Positions 15,081-23,925 of a stretch of DNA of 64,000 bases are shown here, piece after piece; within the stretch, counting starts at the first letter, position 1; every line of letters starts with the position of its first letter. A program made the translations under genes and the position numbers. Below the pieces are notes generated by a model. The model ran no database searches, was not told where the DNA came from, and worked only from the letters and a program-made list of their open reading frames with translations. This DNA is from Streptomyces sp. SA15 (lineage in GTDB: Bacteria > Actinomycetota > Actinomycetes > Streptomycetales > Streptomycetaceae). Location of the stretch: positions 209,306-273,305 of the forward strand of contig NZ_NTGE01000073.1 in the NCBI RefSeq assembly GCF_002291145.1. The letters run 5' to 3'.

Positions 15081-16097
15081 ATGACGACTCCCTACCCTTC
15101 GGCGACCGCGCTTGCGGCCGACGAACCGGCGCCCGGCCTCCGATCCGGCGGCCCCGCCATCGCCGGACGCTCACCGGCCCGCATGGCCTTCAAGCGCATC
15201 AGGCGGGACAAGGTCACCATGACCGCGTTCGTGGTGACCGTCCTGTTCATCGCGATCGCGCTGCTCGCCCCGGTGCTCACCGCGCTGACCGGCTGGGGGC
15301 CCATCACACCGGACGGAAAGGCGATCGACCCGGACACGGGCAACTTCCCGTACGGGTCACTGGGCGGTATCAGCCTCACCCACCTGCTGGGGGTCGAACC
15401 CGGAACGGGATACGACCTGTTCGGCCGGATCGTCTACGGTCTGCGCACCTCGCTCTTCGTCGGCTTCGCGTCGGCCGTGCTGTCCACCGTCGTCGGCGTC
15501 GTGGCCGGGCTGGCGGCGGGCTACTCCGGCGGCTGGGTCGACTCCGTGCTGTCGCGGGTGATGGACGTCATGCTGGCCTTCCCGCAACTGCTGTTCATCA
15601 TCGCGCTCACTCCAGTCATCCAGAACGCGCTGCAGACCGACAGCCACGGCGGCACCGACGAGAACCTCCGGCTGCTCGTCCTCGTCCTCAACATCGCGGT
15701 GTTCGCCTGGGCCTACACCGCCCGCCTCGTGCGCGGCCAGGTCCTGTCCCTGCGCGAACGGGAGTTCGTCGACGCGGCACGGCTCATGAGCGCCGGCCGG
15801 CGGCACATCCTCTTCCGACAGCTGTTGCCGAACCTGTGGGCGCCGGTCCTGATCTCCTTCGCGCTCGCCGTCCCGCAGAACATCACCACGGAGGCGGCCC
15901 TGTCGTACCTGGGCGTGGGTGTCATCCCGCCCAACCCGGACTGGGGAGCGCTGCTGTCGGACGCCTCCCAGTTCTTCCTGCAGGACCCGATGTACCTGTT
16001 CATCCCCGGCGTCCTGCTCCTCGTCCTCGTTCTGGCCCTCAATCTCCTCGGAGACGGCGTCCGGGACGCCCTCGATCCCCGCGCGGCCCGCAGCTGA
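15081..16097 (+). CDS. Peptide ABC transporter permease (DppC/OppC type)
   Basis: 338 residues from ATG 15081 (MTTPYPSATALAAD). The N-terminal OppC_N helix (TMTAFVVTVLFIAIALLAPV) is followed by the BPD-transporter domain with about five more helices and the ATPase-contact loop GLRTSLFVGFAS...VDAARLMSAGRRHILFRQLLPN (EAA-like motif). SYLGVGVIPPNPDWGALL is the standard C-terminal DppC signature. First gene of a five-gene operon; the order with the C-type permease first is common in actinomycetes. It forms the channel with the permease at 17918. Confidence 0.92.
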   Translation: MTTPYPSATALAADEPAPGLRSGGPAIAGRSPARMAFKRIRRDKVTMTAFVVTVLFIAIALLAPVLTALTGWGPITPDGKAIDPDTGNFPYGSLGGISLTHLLGVEPGTGYDLFGRIVYGLRTSLFVGFASAVLSTVVGVVAGLAAGYSGGWVDSVLSRVMDVMLAFPQLLFIIALTPVIQNALQTDSHGGTDENLRLLVLVLNIAVFAWAYTARLVRGQVLSLREREFVDAARLMSAGRRHILFRQLLPNLWAPVLISFALAVPQNITTEAALSYLGVGVIPPNPDWGALLSDASQFFLQDPMYLFIPGVLLLVLVLALNLLGDGVRDALDPRAARS

Positions 16098-16178
16098 CGC
16101 GTTCCCTCTGAGCACCGGCCGGACGGTCCCACCGCGGGCCGCCGAAGCCGAGCCCGTAATAGAACGGAGTGTTACCTC

Positions 16179-17846
16179 ATGACGCGCAGAAGGCGCTCGA
16201 TCGCCCTCACGGCCACCGCCGTGGCGATCGCCCTGGGGGCCACCGCCTGCGGGGGCTCCTCCAGCACCACAGGCAGCGGTTCCCCGACGAAGGGAGGCAC
16301 GCTGACCGTCCTCAACCAGGCGGACTACGACCACCTCGACCCCCAGCGCGTGTACACGACGGAGGGCTCGAGCATGGACGAGGAGTTCGTCCGCACCCTC
16401 ACCGGATGGGACGAGACGGGCTCGGCGCCGAAGCTGGTCGGCGACCTGGCCACGGACATCGGAACGCCCAGCAAGGGCGCCACCGTGTGGACGTTCCACC
16501 TGCGCCACGGGATCAAGTGGCAGGACGGCACCGAGGTCACCGCACAGGACGTCAAGTACGGCGTCGAGCGGACCTTCTCCCCCGACATCAACGGCGGCCC
16601 GCCGTACGCCAGTCAGTGGCTGGTCGGCGGCTCCACGTACAAGGGCCCTTACAAGGGGCAGCAACTCGCCTCCATCCAGACGCCGGACAAGTACACGATC
16701 GCCTTCCATCTGAACCAGCCGGTCGCCGACTTCAGCCAGACGACCGCCATGCCCGCGTGGTCGGCGGTGCCCAAGGCGCACGACACAGGCGCCACTTATG
16801 ACACGCACGTCTGGTCCGACGGGCCCTACATGATCAAGTCGTACACCAAGAACAAGGAACTCGTCCTCGTCAAGAACCCGCACTGGGTCCAGTCGACCGA
16901 CCCGATCCGGCAGCAGAACGTCGACGAGATGGACGTGAAGTTCGGGCAGGACCAGTCCGCCATCGACCAGCAGATCAAGTCCGACGCCGGCACCGCCCAG
17001 ACCTCGATCATGCAGTGGCCGATAGCGGGCTCCGACCTGACGACGATCGCGAGCGATTCGTCGCTCAAGTCGCGTTACTACAAGATCCCGGCCCCGGGCA
17101 TCAACTACCTGGCGATCAACACCACCCGGGTCAAGGACATCCGGGTCCGCCAGGCGATCGAGTACGCGATCGACAAGACCACCGTGCGCGGCGCCTTCGG
17201 CGGTTCGGCGTACGGGGACTACGCGAGCACGATGCTGAGTCCCGGCATCGACGGCTACAAGAAGTTCAACCTCTACAGCACGAACCCGGCCGGTGACCTC
17301 ACCAAGGCCAAGGCGCTGATGAAGCAGGCCGGCAACCCGAAGCCGACCATGTCGCTCGCGGTGGAGAACAACACCACGCAGGAGCACTTCGCCGACGCGG
17401 TGAAGACCTCGCTGGGCAAGATCGGCGTCACCGTCAACATCACCCCGATCGACAAGGCGAACTACTTCAGCACCGTGGACAACGTGAAGAACCAGTACGA
17501 CCTGACCTGGATGGACTGGATCGCGGACTGGCCCAACGCCTCCACCGTGCTGCCCGTCCTGTTCGACGGACGGCAGATCGCGAAGCTGCCGCAGTCCAAC
17601 CAGGACCAGTCGTACCTGAACGACCCGAAGGTCAACGCGCAGATCGGCAAGATCTCCAAGATGACGGGCATCAACGAGGCCAACACCGCCTACGGAAACC
17701 TGGACGAGCAGATCATGAAGGACGCCGCCGTGGTCCCGCTGATGTACATGAACTTCAGCGAACTGGCGGGCTCCAAGGTCGGCGGAGTCATCCCGGACGC
17801 CGTCCTCGCCGAGCCGAGCCTGGTGCACGTCTACGTCACCCACTGA
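16179..17846 (+). CDS. Peptide ABC transporter substrate-binding lipoprotein
   Basis: 555 residues. MTRRRRSIALTATAVAIALG ends in ATACGG, a lipobox-type Cys, so it is anchored to the outer face of the membrane. The SBP_bac_5 family marks are GGTLTVLNQADYDHLDPQRV, FHLRHGIKWQDGTEVTAQDV (the typical loop), FGGSAYGDYASTMLSPGIDG and DLTWMDWIADWPNASTVLPV. It captures an oligopeptide or similar solute. GGAG precedes the ATG by nine bases. A 10-bp stem follows its stop, which may raise its transcript level over the downstream permease, as is usual for binding proteins. Confidence 0.92.
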   Translation: MTRRRRSIALTATAVAIALGATACGGSSSTTGSGSPTKGGTLTVLNQADYDHLDPQRVYTTEGSSMDEEFVRTLTGWDETGSAPKLVGDLATDIGTPSKGATVWTFHLRHGIKWQDGTEVTAQDVKYGVERTFSPDINGGPPYASQWLVGGSTYKGPYKGQQLASIQTPDKYTIAFHLNQPVADFSQTTAMPAWSAVPKAHDTGATYDTHVWSDGPYMIKSYTKNKELVLVKNPHWVQSTDPIRQQNVDEMDVKFGQDQSAIDQQIKSDAGTAQTSIMQWPIAGSDLTTIASDSSLKSRYYKIPAPGINYLAINTTRVKDIRVRQAIEYAIDKTTVRGAFGGSAYGDYASTMLSPGIDGYKKFNLYSTNPAGDLTKAKALMKQAGNPKPTMSLAVENNTTQEHFADAVKTSLGKIGVTVNITPIDKANYFSTVDNVKNQYDLTWMDWIADWPNASTVLPVLFDGRQIAKLPQSNQDQSYLNDPKVNAQIGKISKMTGINEANTAYGNLDEQIMKDAAVVPLMYMNFSELAGSKVGGVIPDAVLAEPSLVHVYVTH

Positions 17847-17860
17847 CGCATCCCTCTCAG

Positions 17861-17888
17861 GCCCGCCGGCGGACCCTGGCCGGCGGGC
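17861..17888 (+). terminator. Intercistronic hairpin after the binding-protein gene
   Basis: GCCCGCCGGC (17861-17870) and GCCGGCGGGC (17879-17888) form a perfect 10-bp stem with an 8-base loop. Placed between binding protein and permease, it probably attenuates or stabilises rather than fully stops transcription. Confidence 0.6.
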
Positions 17889-17917
17889 ACCCACCTCACG
17901 TCAGGGCCCCGCACGAC

Positions 17918-18910
17918 ATGTTTCGTTACCTCATCCGACGCCTGCTGGCAGCGGCCGCGATCCTGCTGGTGATCACCGTGATCACCTTCGTCATCTTCTT
18001 CGCGCTGCCCTCCGACCCCGCGCTCCTGGCCTGCGGGAAGACCTGCTCGCCCTCCCGACTGGTGGAGATCAGGCACTCGCTGGGCCTCGACCGGAGCTTC
18101 ATGACGCAGTTCTGGGAGTTCTTCAAGGGGCTCTTCGTCGGCCGCGACTTCGGCGACCAGAGCGTGCGGGTGCACTGCGGCGCGCCCTGCCTCGGGGTCT
18201 CCTTCCAGACCGACACGCCGGTCCTCACCACCCTGCTGGGCGACTTCCCGGCGGACCTGTCGCTCGGCCTCGGCGCCGCGGTGGTCTTCCTCGTCCTCGG
18301 CGTCGGCCTCGGCACGGTCGCCGCGGTCCGCAGGGGCCGGGCCGCCGACAAGGCGGCGGTCGGACTGGCCCTGGTCGGCGTCTCCGTGCAGATCTACTTC
18401 ATCGGTCTGCTGCTGCTGTTCCTGTTCGTCGACAAGTGGCAGATCCTGCCCGCGGCCGGCTACACCCCGTTCACCCAGGACCCGGCCGCATGGTTCCAGG
18501 GGCTCCTCCTGCCGTGGGCCACCCTCGTCATCGTCTACCTCGCGATGTACACCCGGCTCACCCGCTCCTCCATGCTGGACGTCTTCGCCGAGGACTACAT
18601 GCGCACCGCCCGCGCCAAGGGACTCCCGGCCGCGAAGGTCGTCCTCAAGCACGGACTGCGGGCCGCGATCACCCCGATCCTCACCATCTTCGGAATGGAC
18701 GTCGGCTCCCTGATCGGCGGCTCCGCCGTCATCACCGAGTCGGTGTTCGGCATCAACGGCATCGGCAAGCTGGCGGTGGACTCGGTGCAGAACTCCGACC
18801 TGCCGGTCATCCTCGGCACCACGCTCTTCGCCGCCACGTTCGTCGTGATCGCCAACGTGGTCGTCGACGTGGTGTACGGCCTCATCGATCCCCGCGTACG
18901 CCTCGCCTGA
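17918..18910 (+). CDS. Peptide ABC transporter permease (DppB/OppB type)
   Basis: 330 residues. It starts MFRYLIRRLLAAAAILLVIT, the canonical DppB N-terminal helix, then LGLDRSFMTQFWEFFKGLFV and six predicted helices in total. The EAA loop is YMRTARAKGLPAAKVVLKHG, and GSAVITESVFGINGIGKLAV is a family signature. A Cys-containing insertion (SDPALLACGKTCSPSRLVEI and VHCGAPCLGV) in the outer N-terminal region adds four Cys, unusual for the family and able to form disulfides. Partner of the permease at 15081. Confidence 0.92.
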   Translation: MFRYLIRRLLAAAAILLVITVITFVIFFALPSDPALLACGKTCSPSRLVEIRHSLGLDRSFMTQFWEFFKGLFVGRDFGDQSVRVHCGAPCLGVSFQTDTPVLTTLLGDFPADLSLGLGAAVVFLVLGVGLGTVAAVRRGRAADKAAVGLALVGVSVQIYFIGLLLLFLFVDKWQILPAAGYTPFTQDPAAWFQGLLLPWATLVIVYLAMYTRLTRSSMLDVFAEDYMRTARAKGLPAAKVVLKHGLRAAITPILTIFGMDVGSLIGGSAVITESVFGINGIGKLAVDSVQNSDLPVILGTTLFAATFVVIANVVVDVVYGLIDPRVRLA

Positions 18911-18938
18911 GCCCCGACAGCCGCGTAAGGAAAGCCCA

Positions 18939-20015
18939 GTGTCCCTGCAGACCTCTCCACAGCCCGCGGACCTCGCGCCCGTCTCCGCGCCCTTCCTCGA
19001 CGTACAGGACCTGCGCGTGCACTTCCCCACCGAGGACGGCGTCGTCAAGTCCGTCGACGGAGTCTCCTTCACCCTGGAGAAGGGCAGCACGCTCGGCATC
19101 GTCGGCGAGTCCGGATCGGGAAAGTCGGTCACCTCGCTGGCCCTGCTGGGGCTGCACAAGGGCACCCGCGCCGCGGTGTCCGGCGAGATCCGGCTGGAGG
19201 GCAGGGAGCTCGTCGCCCTCCCGGAGCGCGAGATGCGCGCCTTGCGCGGCAGGACGGTCTCCATGATCTTCCAGGACCCCCTGTCCGCCCTGCACCCGTA
19301 CTTCACCGTCGGCGCGCAGATCGCCGAGGCATACCAGGTGCACCACAAGGTCGCCAAGAAGGAGGCCCGGGAGCGGGCGGTCGAGATGCTGAAACGGGTC
19401 GGCATTCCGCAGCCCGAGCGCCGGGCCAAGGACTACCCGCACCAGTTCTCCGGCGGCATGCGGCAGCGCGCCATGATCGCCATGGCCCTCGTCTGCGACC
19501 CCGCGCTGCTCATCGCCGACGAACCCACGACCGCTCTGGACGTCACCGTCCAGGCGCAGATCCTGGACCTGATCCGCGATCTGCAGGAGGAGTTCGGCTC
19601 CGCCGTCATCCTCATCACGCACGACCTCGGCGTGGTGGCAGATGTCGCCGACGACATCCTCGTGATGTACGGCGGCCGCAGGATCGAGTACGGCACCGTG
19701 CGCGACGTACTGAAGGAGCCCCAACACCCCTACACCTGGGGCCTGCTGGAGTCGATGCCGCATCTCACCGGTGACGTCGACCGACGGCTGAACCCGATCG
19801 CCGGTTCACCACCGAGTCTGATCAACCCTCCAGGTGGCTGCGCCTTCCACCCCCGTTGCACCTACAAGGGCTGGGTGCCCGAAGGGCGTTGCACGGTGAA
19901 ACGGCCCGAGCTGCTGACCGTCTCCGGCACCGACCGGCACCTCGCCGCCTGCCATCTCACCCCGGAGACCAGGAAAGAGATCCGCGGCCGCACGGCCGCC
20001 GGGGCCGCGCGGTGA
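18939..20015 (+). CDS. Peptide ABC transporter ATP-binding protein (DppD type)
   Basis: 358 residues from GTG 18939 after AAGGAAAG. Walker [22 protein letters not shown]-loop [17 protein letters not shown] signature [16 protein letters not shown], Walker [14 protein letters not shown] and H-loop [10 protein letters not shown] are all intact. The C-terminal oligopeptide/dipeptide domain has FHPRCTY...CTVKRPELL, the Cys cluster seen in DppD proteins that can bind an iron-sulfur cluster. It powers import with the following ATPase. The stop overlaps a GTG by four bases, but the next gene probably starts at 20042. Confidence 0.93.
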   Translation: MSLQTSPQPADLAPVSAPFLDVQDLRVHFPTEDGVVKSVDGVSFTLEKGSTLGIVGESGSGKSVTSLALLGLHKGTRAAVSGEIRLEGRELVALPEREMRALRGRTVSMIFQDPLSALHPYFTVGAQIAEAYQVHHKVAKKEARERAVEMLKRVGIPQPERRAKDYPHQFSGGMRQRAMIAMALVCDPALLIADEPTTALDVTVQAQILDLIRDLQEEFGSAVILITHDLGVVADVADDILVMYGGRRIEYGTVRDVLKEPQHPYTWGLLESMPHLTGDVDRRLNPIAGSPPSLINPPGGCAFHPRCTYKGWVPEGRCTVKRPELLTVSGTDRHLAACHLTPETRKEIRGRTAAGAAR

Positions 20016-20041
20016 CGGCGGCGGACGAACAGGAGCATGCC

Positions 20042-21154
20042 GTGAGCATCACCCAGCACCTTCCCGCATCGCAGGCCGCGCCCGCCGCGGCGCCACTGCT
20101 GGAGGTCAGCGGCCTCGCGAAGCACTTCCCCCTCCGGCAGGGCATCGTGTTCCAGCGGCAGATCGGCGCCGTGCACGCCGTCGACGGCATCGACTTCACG
20201 GTCGGCGCGGGTCGGTCGCTGGGCCTGGTCGGCGAATCCGGCTGCGGCAAGTCGACCACGGGCCGCCTGGTCACCCGGCTGCTGGAACCCACGGCCGGCA
20301 CCGTCGTGTTCGACGGCGAGGACATCACCCACACACCCGAGGCCAGGATGAAGGAGGCGCGCCGGAACCTCCAGATGATCTTCCAGGACCCGTACTCCTC
20401 GCTGAACCCCCGGCACACCGTCGGCACCATCGTCGAGACGCCGATGAAGCTCAACGGCATCAACCCGCCGCAGGGCCACAAGAGGCGCGCCCAGGAACTG
20501 CTGGAGACGGTCGGCCTCAATCCCGAGCACTACAACCGCTACCCGAACGAGTTCTCCGGCGGTCAGCGCCAGCGCATCGGCATCGCCCGCGCCCTCGCCC
20601 TCAGGCCGAAGCTGATCGTGGCCGACGAACCGGTCTCCGCGCTGGACGTGTCCATCCAGGCCCAGATCGTCAACCTGCTGCAGGACCTCCAACGGGAGTT
20701 CGGCATCGCGTTCGTCTTCATCGCCCACGACCTCGCCGTCGTCCGGCACTTCTGCGAGCGGGTCGCGGTGATGTACCTCGGGAAGATCGTCGAGGTCGCC
20801 GACCGGCAGGCGCTCTACACCCGCCCCCGGCACCCCTACACGCACGCACTGCTGTCCGCCGTCCCCGAGGCCGACCCGGACAGCACCCGTCGGCGCGAAC
20901 GCATCCGCCTGGCGGGCGACGTGCCCTCCCCGGTCGACCCGCCGTCCGGCTGCCGGTTCCGTACCCGCTGCTGGAAGGCCCAGGACAGGTGCGCGGCCGA
21001 GGAACCGCCGCTGGTTCGTCTCAAGGGCAACGGCGAAGGGCACTTGACGGCCTGTCACTTTCCCGAGGAACCGACGATCGAGGCACGCGAGGAGGACATC
21101 GTCCTCGACCCGGCCGTCACGGCGCGTGAGGAGACTTCGGCGGGTACGGCGTAA
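20042..21154 (+). CDS. Peptide ABC transporter ATP-binding protein (DppF type)
   Basis: 370 residues from GTG 20042, behind AGGAG; a GTG at 20012 overlapping the previous stop is an alternative. Walker A GLVGESGCGKSTTGRLVTRL, Q-loop MIFQDPYSSLNPRHTVG, signature FSGGQRQRIGIARALAL, Walker B LIVADEPVSALDV, H-loop FIAHDLAVVRHF. C-terminal oligo_HPY domain with FRTRCWKAQDRC. Last gene of the peptide import operon. The 3' end overlaps the convergent kinase-like gene by 38 bp. Confidence 0.93.
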   Translation: MSITQHLPASQAAPAAAPLLEVSGLAKHFPLRQGIVFQRQIGAVHAVDGIDFTVGAGRSLGLVGESGCGKSTTGRLVTRLLEPTAGTVVFDGEDITHTPEARMKEARRNLQMIFQDPYSSLNPRHTVGTIVETPMKLNGINPPQGHKRRAQELLETVGLNPEHYNRYPNEFSGGQRQRIGIARALALRPKLIVADEPVSALDVSIQAQIVNLLQDLQREFGIAFVFIAHDLAVVRHFCERVAVMYLGKIVEVADRQALYTRPRHPYTHALLSAVPEADPDSTRRRERIRLAGDVPSPVDPPSGCRFRTRCWKAQDRCAAEEPPLVRLKGNGEGHLTACHFPEEPTIEAREEDIVLDPAVTAREETSAGTA

Positions 21155-22154
21155 GCCTGCTCTCTTCCTGGAACCGCCGGTTGAACTCGCCCATCACGGC
21201 GGCCCCTCGGGCATGCCGCGCGATGACATCGGCGGCGGCCTCCTGAATCCCGTCCGGCCGCGCACCGTCGGCGCACGCGCGGATGAAGGCGTCCCGCTCC
21301 TGCCCGCGGTACCCGTACAGGTCGGTGACGAGCCAGACGACCAGGTACGAGCGGGTGTAGGCGCGGTCGTAGTGGCGGTGCCGGTCGACGAAGTCGCGTT
21401 CCTCGGGCGTCAGGCGGTAGTGCGCCGAGAGGGAGAGGCCGTAGTCGGTGAGGTAGAGCCGGTCGCCGTCGGTGAGGATGTTCCCGAAGTGGGCGTCGAA
21501 GTGCAGGAGTTCCTGCGCGTGCAGGAAGGAGACGACGGCCTCCAGTCCCTGCTCGACCAGGGGGACGGCGCTGTCCGCGTCACCGGCTTCGAGGCGGGTT
21601 TCGAGCCAGTCGTGGACGGTGTGCGGGATGTACTCCAGGAACAGTGTCAGGCTCGCGGAGGCCGTCCGCAGGGCCTCGATGCGCTCGCGAACCTGCGGGG
21701 TGCCGCCCCAGTAGGCGATGGCCCCCTCCACGTCGGCCAGTTCGTCCGGGAGAGGGCTCGGGGTGTGGGGCATGACCCGCCAGTGGTGCATCAGCGGAAA
21801 CCCGGCGAACCGGTCGGCCAGCACCCAGTTCGTGGTCATCGTGTGCGCGGCGAGTTCCCGCCAGGCGCCGAGGCCGGGGCTGGGGACGAGACCGATGCCG
21901 TAGTGGAAGAAGGGCGGCAGGCCGAAGACGTTGGCGGTGGAGCGGACGTGCTCGGGAAGCCGCTCGGTGTCGGTGAGCGGCACCTGCTTCACGAAGACCC
22001 GGACGCCGTCGACCTCGATCAGCGTCGAACGTCCGCCGATCCCGGAGCCGTTCGGGGTTCCGGCCGCCACCAGATCCGTGAGCTCCCGGTCGCTGAGGAG
22101 GGAGAGGGCGGTGGCGATGTCGGTGTGGCGGGCGATGCGCGGGTCGCGGGGCAT
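21117..22154 (-). CDS. Protein kinase-like / phosphotransferase-like protein
   Basis: 345 residues. LLHFDAHFGNILTDGDRLYL carries an H-x-D-x4-N catalytic loop (H-F-D-A-H-F-G-N), and LTDYGLSL stands where DFG is expected, so the fold is that of kinases and aminoglycoside/choline phosphotransferases. The N-lobe has TLIEVDGVRVFVKQVPL with a candidate ATP-binding Lys. No membrane segment. The target is unknown; homologues are cytosolic and are often annotated as protein kinase family. It overlaps the ABC ATPase gene by 38 bp tail-to-tail. Confidence 0.75.
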   Translation of the reverse strand: MPRDPRIARHTDIATALSLLSDRELTDLVAAGTPNGSGIGGRSTLIEVDGVRVFVKQVPLTDTERLPEHVRSTANVFGLPPFFHYGIGLVPSPGLGAWRELAAHTMTTNWVLADRFAGFPLMHHWRVMPHTPSPLPDELADVEGAIAYWGGTPQVRERIEALRTASASLTLFLEYIPHTVHDWLETRLEAGDADSAVPLVEQGLEAVVSFLHAQELLHFDAHFGNILTDGDRLYLTDYGLSLSAHYRLTPEERDFVDRHRHYDRAYTRSYLVVWLVTDLYGYRGQERDAFIRACADGARPDGIQEAAADVIARHARGAAVMGEFNRRFQEESRLTPYPPKSPHAP

Positions 22155-22164
22155 GCGCCCATCC

Positions 22165-22320
22165 TCAGTGATCAGGGATGTACGCGTCCGCCGATCTCCG
22201 AAGCGCCGCCGAGGCCTGGCCGATCACCGCATCGCCGTGGCCGGAACAGGCCAGGTCCGCCTCCAGCGCCGCCAACCGGTGGAAAGAGGCGACCGCTTGG
22301 GCCCGGTCGAGGTTGAACAC
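22165..22320 (-). pseudogene. Metallo-beta-lactamase-fold hydrolase, C-terminal remnant
   Basis: A stretch of 51 codons reads VFNLDRAQAVASFHRLAALE then ADLACSGHGDAVIGQASAAL, the usual end of MBL-fold hydrolases (last metal-site motif GHG followed by an Ala-rich helix). No N-terminal part with HxHxDH is found upstream on this strand. Immediately next to it, on the opposite strand, lies another piece of the same type of gene (22332-22391). Together they indicate a decayed and rearranged gene. Confidence 0.6.
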
Positions 22321-22331
22321 CCCGAGACTTC

Positions 22332-22391
22332 GGCGGCGGAGCTCGCGTCCTCCACATCCCCGGGCACACGCACGGCAGTATCGCCGTCCAC
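22332..22391 (+). pseudogene. Metallo-beta-lactamase-fold internal fragment, inverted
   Basis: The plus strand reads GGGARVLHIPGHTHGSIAVH, the central MBL motif (V-x-H-x-PGHTxGS). It has no start and breaks off into unrelated sequence before the M20 peptidase gene. Its orientation is opposite to the C-terminal remnant 12 bp away. Confidence 0.5.
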
Positions 22392-22412
22392 CCTCTGCTG
22401 TCGGCAGAGCCG

Positions 22413-23768
22413 TCAGCTCGCCGCGTAGTTGCGCAGGAAGAGCGCCTCCGCCACCGACAGCCGCTCCAGCTCTTCGGGGGACACGCTCTCGTTGACCGCG
22501 TGGATCTGGGCCTCCGGCTCGCTCAGGCCGATGAGCAGGATCTCCGCGCGCGGGTAGAGGTCGGCGAGGGTGTTGCACAGCGGGATGGAGCCGCCCTGGC
22601 CGGCGTACTGCATCTCCTGACCCGGGTAGGCGACCGCCATCGCCTCGGCCATCGCCGCGTACGCCGGGCTGGTCGTGTCCGCGCTGAAGGGCTGCCCCTG
22701 GCCGATCTGTTCGGTGCGCACCCGGGCGCCCCACGGCGTGTGCGTCTCCAGGTGGGCCTGCAGCAGCTTGGTCGCCTCGGCCGCGTCCACCCCCGGCGGC
22801 ACCCGCAGGCTGATCAGCGCGCGGGCGCTCGCCTGCACCGACGGGGTCGCGCCGATGACCGGCGGACAGTCGATGCCGAGCACCGTGACGGCCGGGCGCG
22901 CCCAGATGCGGTCGGCGACCGTGCCGTCACCGATCAACCGCACGCCGTCGAGGACTTTGGCGTCCTTGCGGAACTGCTCCTCGTCGTAACTCAGCCCGTC
23001 CCACCGCGTCTCGGGCGTGAGCCCGTCGACGGTCGTCGAGCCGTCCTGAGCGCGCAGCGAGTCGAGTACGCGGATCAGCGCGGCCAGCGCGTCGGGGGCG
23101 GCGCCGCCGAACTGGCCGGAGTGCAGGTTGCCCGCGAGCGTGTCGATCCGCACACGGACCAGGGTCATGCCGCGCAGCGTGGCGGTGACCGTAGGCAGAC
23201 CGACGCGGAAGTTGCCCGCGTCGCCGATGACGATGGTGTCGGCCTCCAGCAGGTCGGGGTGTTCCTCGGCATACCGCTCCAGACCCCCGGTGCCCATCTC
23301 CTCCGAACCCTCGGCGATGACCTTGACGTGGACCGGGACGCCGCCGTTCGCCTTCAGCGCGCGCAGCGCCAGCAGGTGCATGAGCACGCCGCCCTTGCAG
23401 TCGGCGGCCCCGCGCCCGTACCAGCGGCCGTCCCGCTCGGTCAGTTCGAAGGGCGGGGTGGCCCACGCGGCCTCGTCCAGCGGCGGCTGCACGTCGTAAT
23501 GGGCGTACAGCAGGACCGTCTTCGCACCCTCGGGCCCGGGCAGGTAGCCGTACACCGACTGCGTGCCGTCGGGGGTGTCGAGCAGGGCCACGTCCTCGAA
23601 GCCCTCGGCGCGCAGCGCGTCGGCGACCCAGCGGGCGGCGCCCTCGCTCTCGCTCCTGGGGAACTGGTCGAAGTCCGCCACCGACTTGAAGGCCACCAGC
23701 TCGGTGAGCTCCGCCTTCGCCCTGGGCATCAGCGAGGCGACGGTCTCGGCGACCGGATGCGACGACAT
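22413..23768 (-). CDS. M20-family dipeptidase/metallopeptidase
   Basis: 451 residues from ATG 23768, with AAGGAG seven bases upstream. Metal ligands are visible in order: LLYAHYDVQP (His, Asp), WYGRGAADCKGG (bridging Asp), IAEGSEEMGTGGL (catalytic Glu pair) and VIGDAGNF. The dimerisation domain follows (GNLHSGQFGGAAPDALAALI), and the late His is in EAQIHAVNESV. Family members cleave dipeptides or N-acyl amino acids in the cytosol using two zinc ions. It is near a peptide import operon, which fits hydrolysis of imported dipeptides, although it lies in its own unit. Confidence 0.9.
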   Translation of the reverse strand: MSSHPVAETVASLMPRAKAELTELVAFKSVADFDQFPRSESEGAARWVADALRAEGFEDVALLDTPDGTQSVYGYLPGPEGAKTVLLYAHYDVQPPLDEAAWATPPFELTERDGRWYGRGAADCKGGVLMHLLALRALKANGGVPVHVKVIAEGSEEMGTGGLERYAEEHPDLLEADTIVIGDAGNFRVGLPTVTATLRGMTLVRVRIDTLAGNLHSGQFGGAAPDALAALIRVLDSLRAQDGSTTVDGLTPETRWDGLSYDEEQFRKDAKVLDGVRLIGDGTVADRIWARPAVTVLGIDCPPVIGATPSVQASARALISLRVPPGVDAAEATKLLQAHLETHTPWGARVRTEQIGQGQPFSADTTSPAYAAMAEAMAVAYPGQEMQYAGQGGSIPLCNTLADLYPRAEILLIGLSEPEAQIHAVNESVSPEELERLSVAEALFLRNYAAS

Positions 23769-23925
23769 GGGCACGCTCCTTGTGGGTGCGACGTTGTACC
23801 GATGGGTGCCGCCGATCCTGCCACAGTGGTTCGGGGCGGCGTCCGCCCAGTGGCCTGGGGCGACGTGCGCCGTAGGATGCGGGAGACAGGTGCGGCAGCG
23901 GCTTGATCGGGAGCAGTAGACCATC

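Noticed and set aside
15357..17894. Minus-strand open frame of 845 codons opposite the peptide ABC genes
   Set aside because: It is the mirror of well-conserved permease and binding-protein genes; composition is Val/Asp/Arg/His-rich without domains, a normal effect of high GC in third positions.
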